The notes under the pieces: model-generated
What the model was told of the DNA's origin: nothing
Database searches by the model: none
The model's input: the letters and a program-made list of their open reading frames with translations, nothing else
Position numbers and translations under genes: made by a program
Part shown: piece after piece, positions 27,531 through 34,150 of the stretch
How positions within the stretch are numbered: the stretch's first letter is position 1
How the letters are laid out: each line of letters begins with the position of its first letter
Assembly (NCBI GenBank): GCA_016188575.1
Contig: JACPHN010000063.1
Location: 1 to 39,164 of the forward strand
Reading direction: 5' to 3'
Origin: Candidatus Schekmanbacteria bacterium
GTDB taxonomy: Bacteria; CSSED10-310; JACPHN01
Length of the DNA: 39,164 nt

Positions 27531-28589
27531 ATGCAGCTCGTCATCAACACCTTTGGCGCGAGCCTTCGCAAGACCGGAGACCGCTTCGTGATCCAGGCCG
27601 GCGAGCGCTCGCTGGCAGTCTCGGCGAAGAAAGTGCAGAGCATTCTGATCGCCACCGCGGCGTGCTTCTCCACCGATGCCATCGAGCTCGCGAGCCAGCA
27701 CAACATCGACGTCATCTTTCTGGACAAGTACGGCGATCCCTATGGGCGCGTATGGTTGCCGCGACTGGGCAGCACGGCGGCGATCCGCAGGCGCCAGATC
27801 GAGATCGCCCGCGAGCCCGAGGGGTTGGCCCTGGTGCGCGACTGGATCGTCACCAAGCTGCGGAACCAGGAGGAGTTTCTTGACGAGCTGTGGCGGCGGC
27901 GCCCGGGCACGGATGAGCTGTTCGCCGCCGCCGTGGAGACGCTGCGCGACAGCCGCCGTAAGCTCGGCGCGCTGACCGGCGGGATCGACGAGCTCCGCGG
28001 CACGATCATGGGTATCGAGGGGAGCGCCGCCCGCGCCTATTTCCAGTGTCTGGGGGCGCTCATGCCGGAACCCTACGCCTTCTCCACGCGCAGTCGCCAC
28101 CCCGCCAAGGACCCCTTCAACGCCACCCTCAACTACGCCTACGGTGTCCTCTACAGCATGGTCGAGCGCGCCTGCATCGTCGCCGGCCTCGACCCCTTCG
28201 TCGGCTTCCTGCACACCGACAACTACAACAAGCAGTCGCTCGTCTTCGATCTCATCGAGCCGTTCCGCATCATCGGCGAGCGCACCGCCGTCCTGATGTT
28301 TACGGGCCGGCGCGCTCACCAGTCCTACTTCGCGGAGATTCCGGCAGGCGTCACCATCAGCAAGGACGGCAAGGCGGCGCTGATCGAGTCGCTCAACCAG
28401 CGGCTCGACCGCGCCGTGCGCTACGGGGTCCAGGCAGACAAACGCAAGCGGCGTAACGTCAAACAACGCCACGTCGTCCAGCTCGAGGCGCACGCGCTGG
28501 CCAATGCGCTGATCGGGCGCCGCGACTTGCCGACGATCGTCGAGACCCGCGAGCTGTGGAAAGAAGACGCCGAGCCGGGCGCGAGCTGA
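27531..28589 (+). CDS. cas1: CRISPR integrase Cas1, type I-B
   Basis: A 352-residue Cas1, the integrase subunit that inserts new spacers at the leader end of the array with Cas2. The N-terminal beta domain runs to about residue 75 (QLVINTFGASLRKTGDRF at the start). The catalytic helical domain has Glu163 in GIEGSAARAY, His228 in GFLHTDNYNK and Asp240 in VFDLIEPFR, the expected metal-binding triad. NYAYGVLYSMVE is the usual core helix. The length (about 330-350) and the TDNYNK...DLIEPFR spacing fit Cas1 of type I-B/I-C loci. ATG is preceded by GGAGG. It opens the adaptation module, ahead of cas2 and cas4; in most loci cas4 comes first. Confidence 0.95.
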   Translation: MQLVINTFGASLRKTGDRFVIQAGERSLAVSAKKVQSILIATAACFSTDAIELASQHNIDVIFLDKYGDPYGRVWLPRLGSTAAIRRRQIEIAREPEGLALVRDWIVTKLRNQEEFLDELWRRRPGTDELFAAAVETLRDSRRKLGALTGGIDELRGTIMGIEGSAARAYFQCLGALMPEPYAFSTRSRHPAKDPFNATLNYAYGVLYSMVERACIVAGLDPFVGFLHTDNYNKQSLVFDLIEPFRIIGERTAVLMFTGRRAHQSYFAEIPAGVTISKDGKAALIESLNQRLDRAVRYGVQADKRKRRNVKQRHVVQLEAHALANALIGRRDLPTIVETRELWKEDAEPGAS

Positions 28590-28600
28590 GAGGGGCGCTG

Positions 28601-28690
28601 GTCGACGGGGCGCGGGTCGACGGGGCGCGGGTCGACGGGGCGCGGGTCGACGGGGCGCGGGTCGACGGAGCGCTGGTTGACGGGGCGCAA
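28601..28690 (+). repeat. Six-unit 15-bp tandem repeat between cas1 and cas2
   Basis: Units of GTCGACGGGGCGCGG start at 28601, 28616, 28631 and 28646; those at 28661 and 28676 are slightly diverged. A partial unit precedes 28601. Each unit contains a SalI-like palindrome, GTCGAC. The period is five codons and lies in frame with cas2, reading VDGAR. The cas2 start is more likely at 28787, which makes this non-coding. Confidence 0.9.
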
Positions 28691-28786
28691 GCATTTGAAG
28701 CCGATCTGCGTCAATCGCTTGCACCTTGTAAACTGCGCTTGGGCGTGGCACAATCTTCTCCCGGGCAACAACAAGGAGGCGTGACT

Positions 28787-29077
28787 GTGCTGACGTGGGT
28801 CATCTACGACATCTCTGCCGACAAGACGCGCACACGCATCGCCAAAGCTTGCCTCGACTACGGGCTCTACCGCGTGCAAAAGAGCGTCTTCCTCGGCGAC
28901 ATCGATCGCAACCAGGTCGACGAGATCCTGCTGTTCTCCAAGGAAATCCTCGACGCCGCGGCCGATTCCTTCTACGTCTTCCCTATGTGTCGCGAGGATT
29001 TCAAGCGCGTCCGCATCCACGGCCAGGGTTTCGACCGGCAGCTCGTCGCCGACGAGATCCTCACCAAGATCATCTGA
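28787..29077 (+). CDS. cas2: CRISPR adaptation protein Cas2
   Basis: A 96-residue Cas2, the dimeric partner that clamps two Cas1 dimers in the spacer-integration complex. The ferredoxin-like fold begins with VIYDISADKTR, where Asp8 is the conserved residue, followed by ACLDYGLYRVQKSVFLGDI, the typical RVQxSVF segment. It ends in a helix after DSFYVFPMCREDFKRV. I chose the GTG at 28787 because AAGGAGG lies 7 bases upstream. A GTG at 28781 is only one base from that sequence, and an in-frame extension back through the tandem repeat lacks a ribosome binding site. cas4 starts 14 bases after the stop. Confidence 0.93.
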   Translation: MLTWVIYDISADKTRTRIAKACLDYGLYRVQKSVFLGDIDRNQVDEILLFSKEILDAAADSFYVFPMCREDFKRVRIHGQGFDRQLVADEILTKII

Positions 29078-29091
29078 GCCGCGCGGGCGCG

Positions 29092-29676
29092 ATGGACGTC
29101 TACATTTCCCCGAGCCACATCGTAGAATACCTCTACTGCCCGCGGTTCACCTACTTTGAGCTCGTTCTGGCTGTGCCGCAGCGCGAAGAGCTACGCTTCA
29201 AGGTCATGAAAGGGCGGGAGGTGCATCACGAGCGCGAGAAGGTGAACCCGCACTATCTGCGCCGCCGGCTCGGCGTGGTCGCGCGCCGGCATGCGGTGGA
29301 GATGTCCTCGGCCGAGCTCCGGGTCAAGGGCATCGTCGACGAGGTGCTGGAGCTCGCCGACGGCACCATGGCGCCGCTCGACTACAAGTTCGCCGAAGAC
29401 ACCGGCCACCTGTACGAAAACCGCAAGATGCAGTCGGTGCTCTACGGGCTGTTGATCCGCGACGTTTTCGGGCGCGACGTGCGCGCCGGCTACCTTTGTT
29501 ATGTGCGCTCGGAGCACAAGATCGAGGAGATCCCGTTCACCGCGGACGACTTCGCGGCGGCGCGGCAGGCGGTCGACGAGGTGTTCGCTATCATCCAACA
29601 GGGGGCGTTCCCGCAGGCGACGCGGTGCGCAGCGCGTTGCGAGGACTGTACCTACCGCAACCTTTGCGTGCAGTGA
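29092..29676 (+). CDS. cas4: CRISPR-associated nuclease Cas4
   Basis: A 194-residue Cas4, a RecB-family exonuclease with an iron-sulfur cluster that trims prespacers and helps choose those next to the right PAM. The four cluster Cys are Cys16 (YLYCPRF) and Cys183, Cys186 and Cys192 in the C-terminal ARCEDCTYRNLC; Cys179 is also nearby. The nuclease residues are Asp83 in KGIVDEV and Asp97-x-Lys99 in PLDYKFA, with His45/His46 (EVHHER) at the first site. ATG follows cas2 by 14 bases. The gene is complete, and its stop lies only 7 bases before the first base of the IscB element's structured RNA, so the insertion has not damaged it. Confidence 0.93.
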   Translation: MDVYISPSHIVEYLYCPRFTYFELVLAVPQREELRFKVMKGREVHHEREKVNPHYLRRRLGVVARRHAVEMSSAELRVKGIVDEVLELADGTMAPLDYKFAEDTGHLYENRKMQSVLYGLLIRDVFGRDVRAGYLCYVRSEHKIEEIPFTADDFAAARQAVDEVFAIIQQGAFPQATRCAARCEDCTYRNLCVQ

Positions 29677-29683
29677 GGCAACC

Positions 29684-30005
29684 GTCACCTTCTCCATCCA
29701 ACCGCCGAAAGGCGGTATGGATGGAGCTTGGGGGAGCAATCCCCCGGGCTCCGAGGTGACCAGCCCCAGCCAGGAGGAGAAGTGATGAGCTGATCTTCAA
29801 CGGGCTACGTCGGGCGGGTGACGACACCCGGGAGTGCGAGCGCCAGCTCCCGGCCCTGTCGCCCCGGATCATGAGCGGCCAAGGAGACCACCGCGAAGGT
29901 CCGGGGTACTCAAGCCTGTCCGACATCGGCGAGGCGCACGTTACCGCCCCTTCGGGGGCGAGAACCCAAGGTAACAGGGCCCCTTCGGGGGACAGGAGGA
30001 AGCGA
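29684..30005 (+). ncRNA. HEARO / IscB omegaRNA
   Basis: The 322 bases before iscB fold strongly and match the HEARO RNA plan that accompanies iscB. A 6-bp closing stem, GTCACC (29684-29689) with GGTGAC (29755-29760), encloses a 9-bp stem (29692-29700 with 29718-29726) capped by ACCGCC-GAAA-GGCGGT, plus a 5-bp G/C stem (29730-29734 with 29741-29745). Further on, GGTCCGGGGTACTCAAGCC near 29900-29918 is reminiscent of conserved HEARO sequence. At the 3' end, GTTACC (29940-29945) pairs with GGTAAC (29970-29975) around a C4-TTCG-G4 hairpin, and a second CCCC-TTCG hairpin follows directly before the iscB ribosome binding site. In this family the guide is the sequence just 5' of the scaffold, about 29668-29683, inside the cas4 end. 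Confidence 0.85.
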
Positions 30006-31322
30006 ATGGTCAATCGGGCGTTGGTCCTCGACAGCGAGCGCAAGCCGCTCATGCCGTGCCACCCGGCGCGGGTGAGACGGCTCCTCCGCGACGGCAAGGC
30101 GGCGGTCTTCCGTCGCGAGCCGTTCACGATCATTCTTCGAGAGCGAGTCGGAGGAGAGACCCAGCCCATCGAAGTGAAGCTCGATCCCGGATCGAAGACG
30201 ACGGGCATCGCCCTCGTCGCTCGGGGCAAGCGAGGCCGGAAGGTCGTCTTGGCCGCCGAGATCACCCATCGGAGCGGAGAGATCCGCGACGCCATGACGA
30301 AGCGCCGGGCGCTCCGGCAGGGGCGACGATACCGGAAGGTCCGGCACCGAGCGCCCCGGTTCCTGAACCGGCGGCGGCCCGAAGGCTGGCTCCCTCCGTC
30401 ACTCGAGAGCCGGGTCCGCCAGGTCGAGACCTGGGCGCGGCGGCTCGCTCGCTTTACGCCGGTCACGGCGGTTGAGGTCGAGACCGCGCGGTTCGATACG
30501 CACGTCCTGTCGGTCGGCTACGACCTCGAGGGCGTCGAGTTTCAGCGCGGCACGCTCTTCGGATGGGAGCTCCGCGAGTACGTCTTCCACCGGGACGGCC
30601 ACCGGTGTCGGTACTGCGGGGGCGAGTCGGGAGTTCCCGTGCTCGAGCTCGAGCACGGGATCCCGAAGGCCCGGGGCGGAAGCGACCGCGTCGCCAATCT
30701 CGTGACGGCCTGCCGGGCGTGCAACCAGGCCAAGGGCAACCGAACGGCGACCGAATGGGCCGAGGCCCTCGCAGGGAGCCCGACGAAGCTCGATCGCGTC
30801 CGCCGGGCTTATGCGACGAAGGTCGCCGTTGGCAAACACCCGAGCCTCCGGGACGCGGCGGCGATCAATGCGACCCGATACGCCATCGGGGACCGACTGA
30901 AGACCCTGGGGATCCCAGTCGGGTTCCGGACGGGCGGGCGGACGAAGATGAACCGAACGACCCAGGGGTACCCGAAGCGCCACTGGATCGACGCGGCGTG
31001 CGTCGGGGAGACGGCACATCGCGTCAGGCTCGACCCGGGGATGACGATCCTGCGGATCCGGGCGAGAGGCCACGGGACACGCAAGCGGTGCGGGACAGAC
31101 GCCCATGGGTTCCCGATTCGGCACGCGCCTCGAGCCAAGCGCTTCCTCGGGTTTGCGACCGGAGACCTGGTACGTGCGGTGATTCCGGTCGGGAAGTATC
31201 GGGGCATCCATGTCGGCCGGATCGCGATCCGGCACCGCCCGAGCTTCAAGCTCGCCAGGTTCGACGTCCATCCGAAGTACCTTGCGCTCCTCCAGAGGGC
31301 GGACGGCTATGAGTACGCGTAA
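30006..31322 (+). CDS. iscB: IscB RNA-guided nuclease (Cas9 ancestor family)
   Basis: A 438-residue IscB that uses the upstream omegaRNA to find and cut double-stranded DNA. Domains in order: the PLMP domain (about 1-50, ERKPLMPCHPARVRRLLRDGKA); RuvC-I with VKLDPGSKTTGIAL, catalytic Asp60; an Arg-rich bridge helix (about 98-125); RuvC-II with AVEVETARFD, Glu157; the HNH domain with Cys201/Cys204, His217 in LEHGIP and Cys236/Cys239, with Asn231 in the metal loop; and RuvC-III with HWIDAACVG, Asp329. The TAM-interacting region follows. All catalytic positions are present, so it looks active, with length typical of IscB. ATG has AGGAGG 6 bases upstream. Its stop lies just after an in-frame start that would serve cas6. 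Insertion here is unusual. Confidence 0.95.
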   Translation: MVNRALVLDSERKPLMPCHPARVRRLLRDGKAAVFRREPFTIILRERVGGETQPIEVKLDPGSKTTGIALVARGKRGRKVVLAAEITHRSGEIRDAMTKRRALRQGRRYRKVRHRAPRFLNRRRPEGWLPPSLESRVRQVETWARRLARFTPVTAVEVETARFDTHVLSVGYDLEGVEFQRGTLFGWELREYVFHRDGHRCRYCGGESGVPVLELEHGIPKARGGSDRVANLVTACRACNQAKGNRTATEWAEALAGSPTKLDRVRRAYATKVAVGKHPSLRDAAAINATRYAIGDRLKTLGIPVGFRTGGRTKMNRTTQGYPKRHWIDAACVGETAHRVRLDPGMTILRIRARGHGTRKRCGTDAHGFPIRHAPRAKRFLGFATGDLVRAVIPVGKYRGIHVGRIAIRHRPSFKLARFDVHPKYLALLQRADGYEYA

Positions 31323-32079
31323 CGAAGGCAAAAGCACCGCTTCCCCACCCCCCAACCGCTGCGCGGTGGGGGAGCACCCGCGGCGCGATCCGGTGGAAGA
31401 GCTGACCTACCTGGAGATCGCCGAGGCGCGGTTGCGCTTTCCGCGCGTGCTGCTCCCGAGCGAGACGCCGAAGCTCAGGGGCTACCTCGGGACCGCGTTC
31501 AGCGAGGCCGAGCTGCTGCACAACCACAACGCGGCGGGCGGGCTGCGCTACGATTACCCGCGCGTGCAGCTCAAGGTGGTGGCCGAGGAAGCGCTGCTCG
31601 TCGGCATCGGCGAGGGCGTGCCGATCGTCGTGGACGTGTGGTCACGGTGCGACGTCGCGCGCCTCGGCGACGAGCTGCTGCCGATTCTCGAGGCGACGCT
31701 GAACCGGCGGCGCGCCGCCATCGGCGCCCTGGAGCAGCCGCTGCGCTACACCTTCCGCAGCCCCTGGCTCGGCCTGAACCAGGACAACCACTTCGCCTAT
31801 GCCTGCACCACCAACGAGGAGGTGCGCGAGCAGCTCCTGCGGCGCGTGCTGATCGGCAACTGCCTGTCGCTCGCCAAGAGCTTCGGGCATCGGGTGGCGA
31901 CGCGGCTTGCCGCCGACTGCCGGGCGCTGCACGCGCTGCCCTGCCGCCTCAAGGGCGTTTCGATGCTGGGCTTTCGCGGCAGCTTCTCTCTCAACTTCTC
32001 TATTCCCGACCGCCTCGGTATCGGCAAATCCGTGTCGCGAGGCTTCGGCATTGTGGAGCGATGGAACGGTGATTATTGA
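31309..32079 (+). CDS. cas6: CRISPR pre-crRNA endonuclease Cas6
   Basis: A Cas6 that cuts the repeat RNA to make crRNAs and often stays on the 3' hairpin. The C-terminal half shows the two hallmark elements: LKGVSMLGFRGSFSLNF and the Gly-rich loop GIGKSVSRGFGIVE. LLHNHNAAGG offers candidate catalytic His residues near the start of the fold. Two starts are possible. The ATG at 31309 lies within iscB, overlaps its stop and gives 256 residues; the first 28 are encoded by the IscB terminus and right-end hairpin and have no Cas6 character. The GTG at 31393 gives 228 residues beginning EELTYLEIAEARLRF, a normal Cas6 start, but has no Shine-Dalgarno sequence. The GTG is probably the original start. 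The stop overlaps the cas8b start. Confidence 0.85.
   Translation: MSTRNEGKSTASPPPNRCAVGEHPRRDPVEELTYLEIAEARLRFPRVLLPSETPKLRGYLGTAFSEAELLHNHNAAGGLRYDYPRVQLKVVAEEALLVGIGEGVPIVVDVWSRCDVARLGDELLPILEATLNRRRAAIGALEQPLRYTFRSPWLGLNQDNHFAYACTTNEEVREQLLRRVLIGNCLSLAKSFGHRVATRLAADCRALHALPCRLKGVSMLGFRGSFSLNFSIPDRLGIGKSVSRGFGIVERWNGDY
31339..31375. repeat. Terminal hairpin at the right end of the IscB element
   Basis: GCTTCCCCACC (31339-31349) pairs with GGTGGGGGAGC (31365-31375) with one G-T wobble, enclosing a GC-rich loop. Subterminal imperfect hairpins of this kind mark the ends of IS200/IS605-like elements. It lies 17 bases after the iscB stop and about 18 bases before the likely original start of cas6. 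Confidence 0.65.
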
Positions 32080-34150
32080 GGACCTGATACGGCTCGGGCG
32101 CGCGCTGCTGGCCGGGGAGCTGGAAGCGCGGGTGCTGGTGGAGATGCTCACCGACGTGAGCGAGACGACCACGAAGAACTTTTATCAGAATGTTTTCGTC
32201 GTCGAGCTTGGAGACGGCGGTGGCGAGGCCGGTTTGCCGGTGGTGTTGCCGGTGCAACGGTGGGGGGACGAGGTGCCGGTGCCGGACAAGCCGAAGAAGA
32301 CGGAGCTCCGCGTCGACGTGGAGCGGGCGGCCGGGGCGCCAATTGTGCTGCCGAGGGGAGGCAATCCGCTGGTGCCGCAGGGGCGCTACGGTTTGCCCGC
32401 CTACCCGCTGTATGAGGCGCACGTCCGCGGTTTCGCCGAGGGCGCGGGCAAGGCGGCGGAGTTTCTGGCGGGACGCGTAAAGCGAACGCAGGGGCTGACC
32501 CTGGCACCGGCGGTGCTGCACGCCGCGGCGGAAGGCCTGCACGCGGAGGCGAAGCGGCTCGCGCTCGACTCAAAGCAAAAGGTGCTGGGCGTGCTGGTGC
32601 TGGCGCGGTGCGGCGAGGCGGACCCGTACCGGTACGCGCCCGGCACCTCATCGGACCGGGCGATCGGCCGCAGCGCGAAGCGCCCGGGGGAACAGATCCT
32701 GCCGCGCGCGGAGGTGTTCGGCGAACGCCTCTGGGAGGGCAAGATCGAGGAAGGGCGATCGGCCGGAGCGCGGGACGGCAGGTGCTCGATTTGCGGCGGG
32801 CCGGGCCCTGTGGTCTCGGCGTACAACAAGGCCTGGCCGTGGCTCACGCCGACCTGGACCTGCCCGCTGCCGCACGCGGGCGACAAGGATCGGATGGTCG
32901 AGATGGTCGCGCTCGACGACGCGTGCTACCGCGCGTTGACCGCGGGCGCCTCCGTATTCTCCAAGCTGTCCCGCCAGGTGCACGTCGAGGTGACCCGCGA
33001 GCTGTTCTCGCCGGTCGCCGACCCGGAGGCCCGGCGCATCGCGGGCGAAAAATCGATCACGGATATCCCGAAGATCCTCGGCGGCGCCTTCGTGGTTCCC
33101 GTGCATCGCGACCTGACCGAAGATCCCGAGGAGGCGGCTGATCTGTGCCGGCTCACGCTGGAAATGATGGCGGAGGATGGCAAGGGTGCCGCGGCCGCGG
33201 GCCGCATGGGCCATCATCTCGCCGACATCGTCGGTTTTGATTGTTGGTTGCCGCGGGCAGCGGCCCAAAGAGCCGAATACCGGATGAAGATCCTCTACTA
33301 TTCGGGGGATCCGAGCCGTGCCGACATTCACCTGCGCGCGGTCATCGACGACGTCGCTCCCACCGTCATGCCGCGTCTGGAGGCGCTGGCCCGCCGCACC
33401 GGCGACGAAGCGGTGGCGCTGGCCCGCGAAATCATCCGCAAGCCATCCGACAAGCAGCTCGCGTTTTACAAACGCCGCTTCGGCGCGGTGCCCTACCTGC
33501 TCGGCCGCGGCTACGGCGGTGCCTACCTCTGGGAGCGGCTGCAGTCCGCCTTTCACCGCCGCCCGATGGACGCGGCGCGGCCGACCGCCAACAGCGCCCA
33601 CCGGCTCGCGGGTCTCGCCGCCCACTATCCCGATTCCAACCCGCAGGTCGCCGAGGAGGTCGTTTTCTTCCTCGCGTTTCGCGGTTTTCTCGAGCGCTAC
33701 AATAACCAGCTCGCCAACACCAGGAGCACCCCGATGTCGATGCGGCCTTGGAGAGAGTTGCTATCCGTTGTTTTCGAGGCTCCGATCGAGGAGATTCATT
33801 TCCAGAGCCCCGCGGAGATCGGCTTCGCCGCGGGCGCGCTCCTGCGGCGCTTCGGCCGCTGGTATTATCACGCTACCGATCGCGATCTGCTCAAGCATCG
33901 CGTCATGACGTTCGGCTCGGATTTGTCGCCGCTGGCGGTCTGGCATCGCGGCGTGGCGCGCATCTTCGACGTGGCCGCGCGCCATGACAAGATCAAGATG
34001 CCGGAGGACTTCCGGCGCCGCGTCGGCGCGATTCTGGCGGAGCTCGACCGCCTGGCAGACGGCGTTCGCTCCGACCGCGATGGGTTCATGACGGGTTTTT
34101 GGTCCGGGCATGCGCTTGAACCATCCACGCAGCACAAGGAGGAAGTCTAA
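32069..34150 (+). CDS. cas8b: Type I-B Cascade large subunit Cas8b (Csh1-like)
   Basis: A 693-residue large subunit that recognises the PAM and recruits Cas3. It matches the TM1802/Csh1 type as I recall it: VETLTDV-like opening (LVEMLTDVSETTTKNFYQNVFVV), a Cys pair at 239 and 242 in RCSICGGPGPV that suggests a zinc site, and a C-terminal helical domain of about 140 residues. The start is a GTG at 32069, overlapping the cas6 stop by 11 bases; the nearby ATG at 32061 is in another frame. Its stop directly precedes the cas7 ATG. A second start within the gene at 33734 has its own ribosome binding site and would make the small subunit. Sequence identity across Cas8 families is low, so the subtype rests also on the Csh2-type Cas7. 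Confidence 0.85.
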   Translation: MIIEDLIRLGRALLAGELEARVLVEMLTDVSETTTKNFYQNVFVVELGDGGGEAGLPVVLPVQRWGDEVPVPDKPKKTELRVDVERAAGAPIVLPRGGNPLVPQGRYGLPAYPLYEAHVRGFAEGAGKAAEFLAGRVKRTQGLTLAPAVLHAAAEGLHAEAKRLALDSKQKVLGVLVLARCGEADPYRYAPGTSSDRAIGRSAKRPGEQILPRAEVFGERLWEGKIEEGRSAGARDGRCSICGGPGPVVSAYNKAWPWLTPTWTCPLPHAGDKDRMVEMVALDDACYRALTAGASVFSKLSRQVHVEVTRELFSPVADPEARRIAGEKSITDIPKILGGAFVVPVHRDLTEDPEEAADLCRLTLEMMAEDGKGAAAAGRMGHHLADIVGFDCWLPRAAAQRAEYRMKILYYSGDPSRADIHLRAVIDDVAPTVMPRLEALARRTGDEAVALAREIIRKPSDKQLAFYKRRFGAVPYLLGRGYGGAYLWERLQSAFHRRPMDAARPTANSAHRLAGLAAHYPDSNPQVAEEVVFFLAFRGFLERYNNQLANTRSTPMSMRPWRELLSVVFEAPIEEIHFQSPAEIGFAAGALLRRFGRWYYHATDRDLLKHRVMTFGSDLSPLAVWHRGVARIFDVAARHDKIKMPEDFRRRVGAILAELDRLADGVRSDRDGFMTGFWSGHALEPSTQHKEEV
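33734..34150 (+). CDS. cas11: Small subunit Cas11 from an internal start in cas8b
   Basis: An in-frame ATG at 33734 is preceded by AGGAG at 33722-33726, a spacing of 7, which is as good as any ribosome binding site in this operon. It would give a 138-residue helical protein beginning MSMRPWRELL and ending at the cas8b stop. Internal translation of Cas11 from cas8 is established for types I-B, I-C and I-D, and the product size fits those cases (roughly 120-150). Cas11 subunits line the belly of Cascade and hold the displaced strand. The start is read from sequence; its use is inferred. Confidence 0.7.
   Translation: MSMRPWRELLSVVFEAPIEEIHFQSPAEIGFAAGALLRRFGRWYYHATDRDLLKHRVMTFGSDLSPLAVWHRGVARIFDVAARHDKIKMPEDFRRRVGAILAELDRLADGVRSDRDGFMTGFWSGHALEPSTQHKEEV

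Larger units (their letters stand above)
29684..31375 (+). mobile_element. IscB element (IS200/IS605-related) inserted between cas4 and cas6
   Basis: The segment runs from the first stem of the structured RNA to a terminal hairpin after iscB. It contains only the HEARO/omegaRNA and iscB; no TnpA (Y1 transposase) is present, so any movement would need a transposase supplied elsewhere. Element ends are set by the outermost hairpins and are approximate to about 15 bases. Same orientation as all cas genes. Confidence 0.75.

Noticed and set aside
28556-28786. Cas2 with an N-terminal VDGAR-repeat extension
   Set aside because: The frame is open, but AAGGAGG with 7-base spacing marks the GTG at 28787, which gives exactly the normal Cas2 length.
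29677-31400. A TnpA (Y1 transposase) with the IscB element
   Set aside because: No HUH motif or Y1-like frame is present on either strand in the element, so the element is called as lacking its own transposase.
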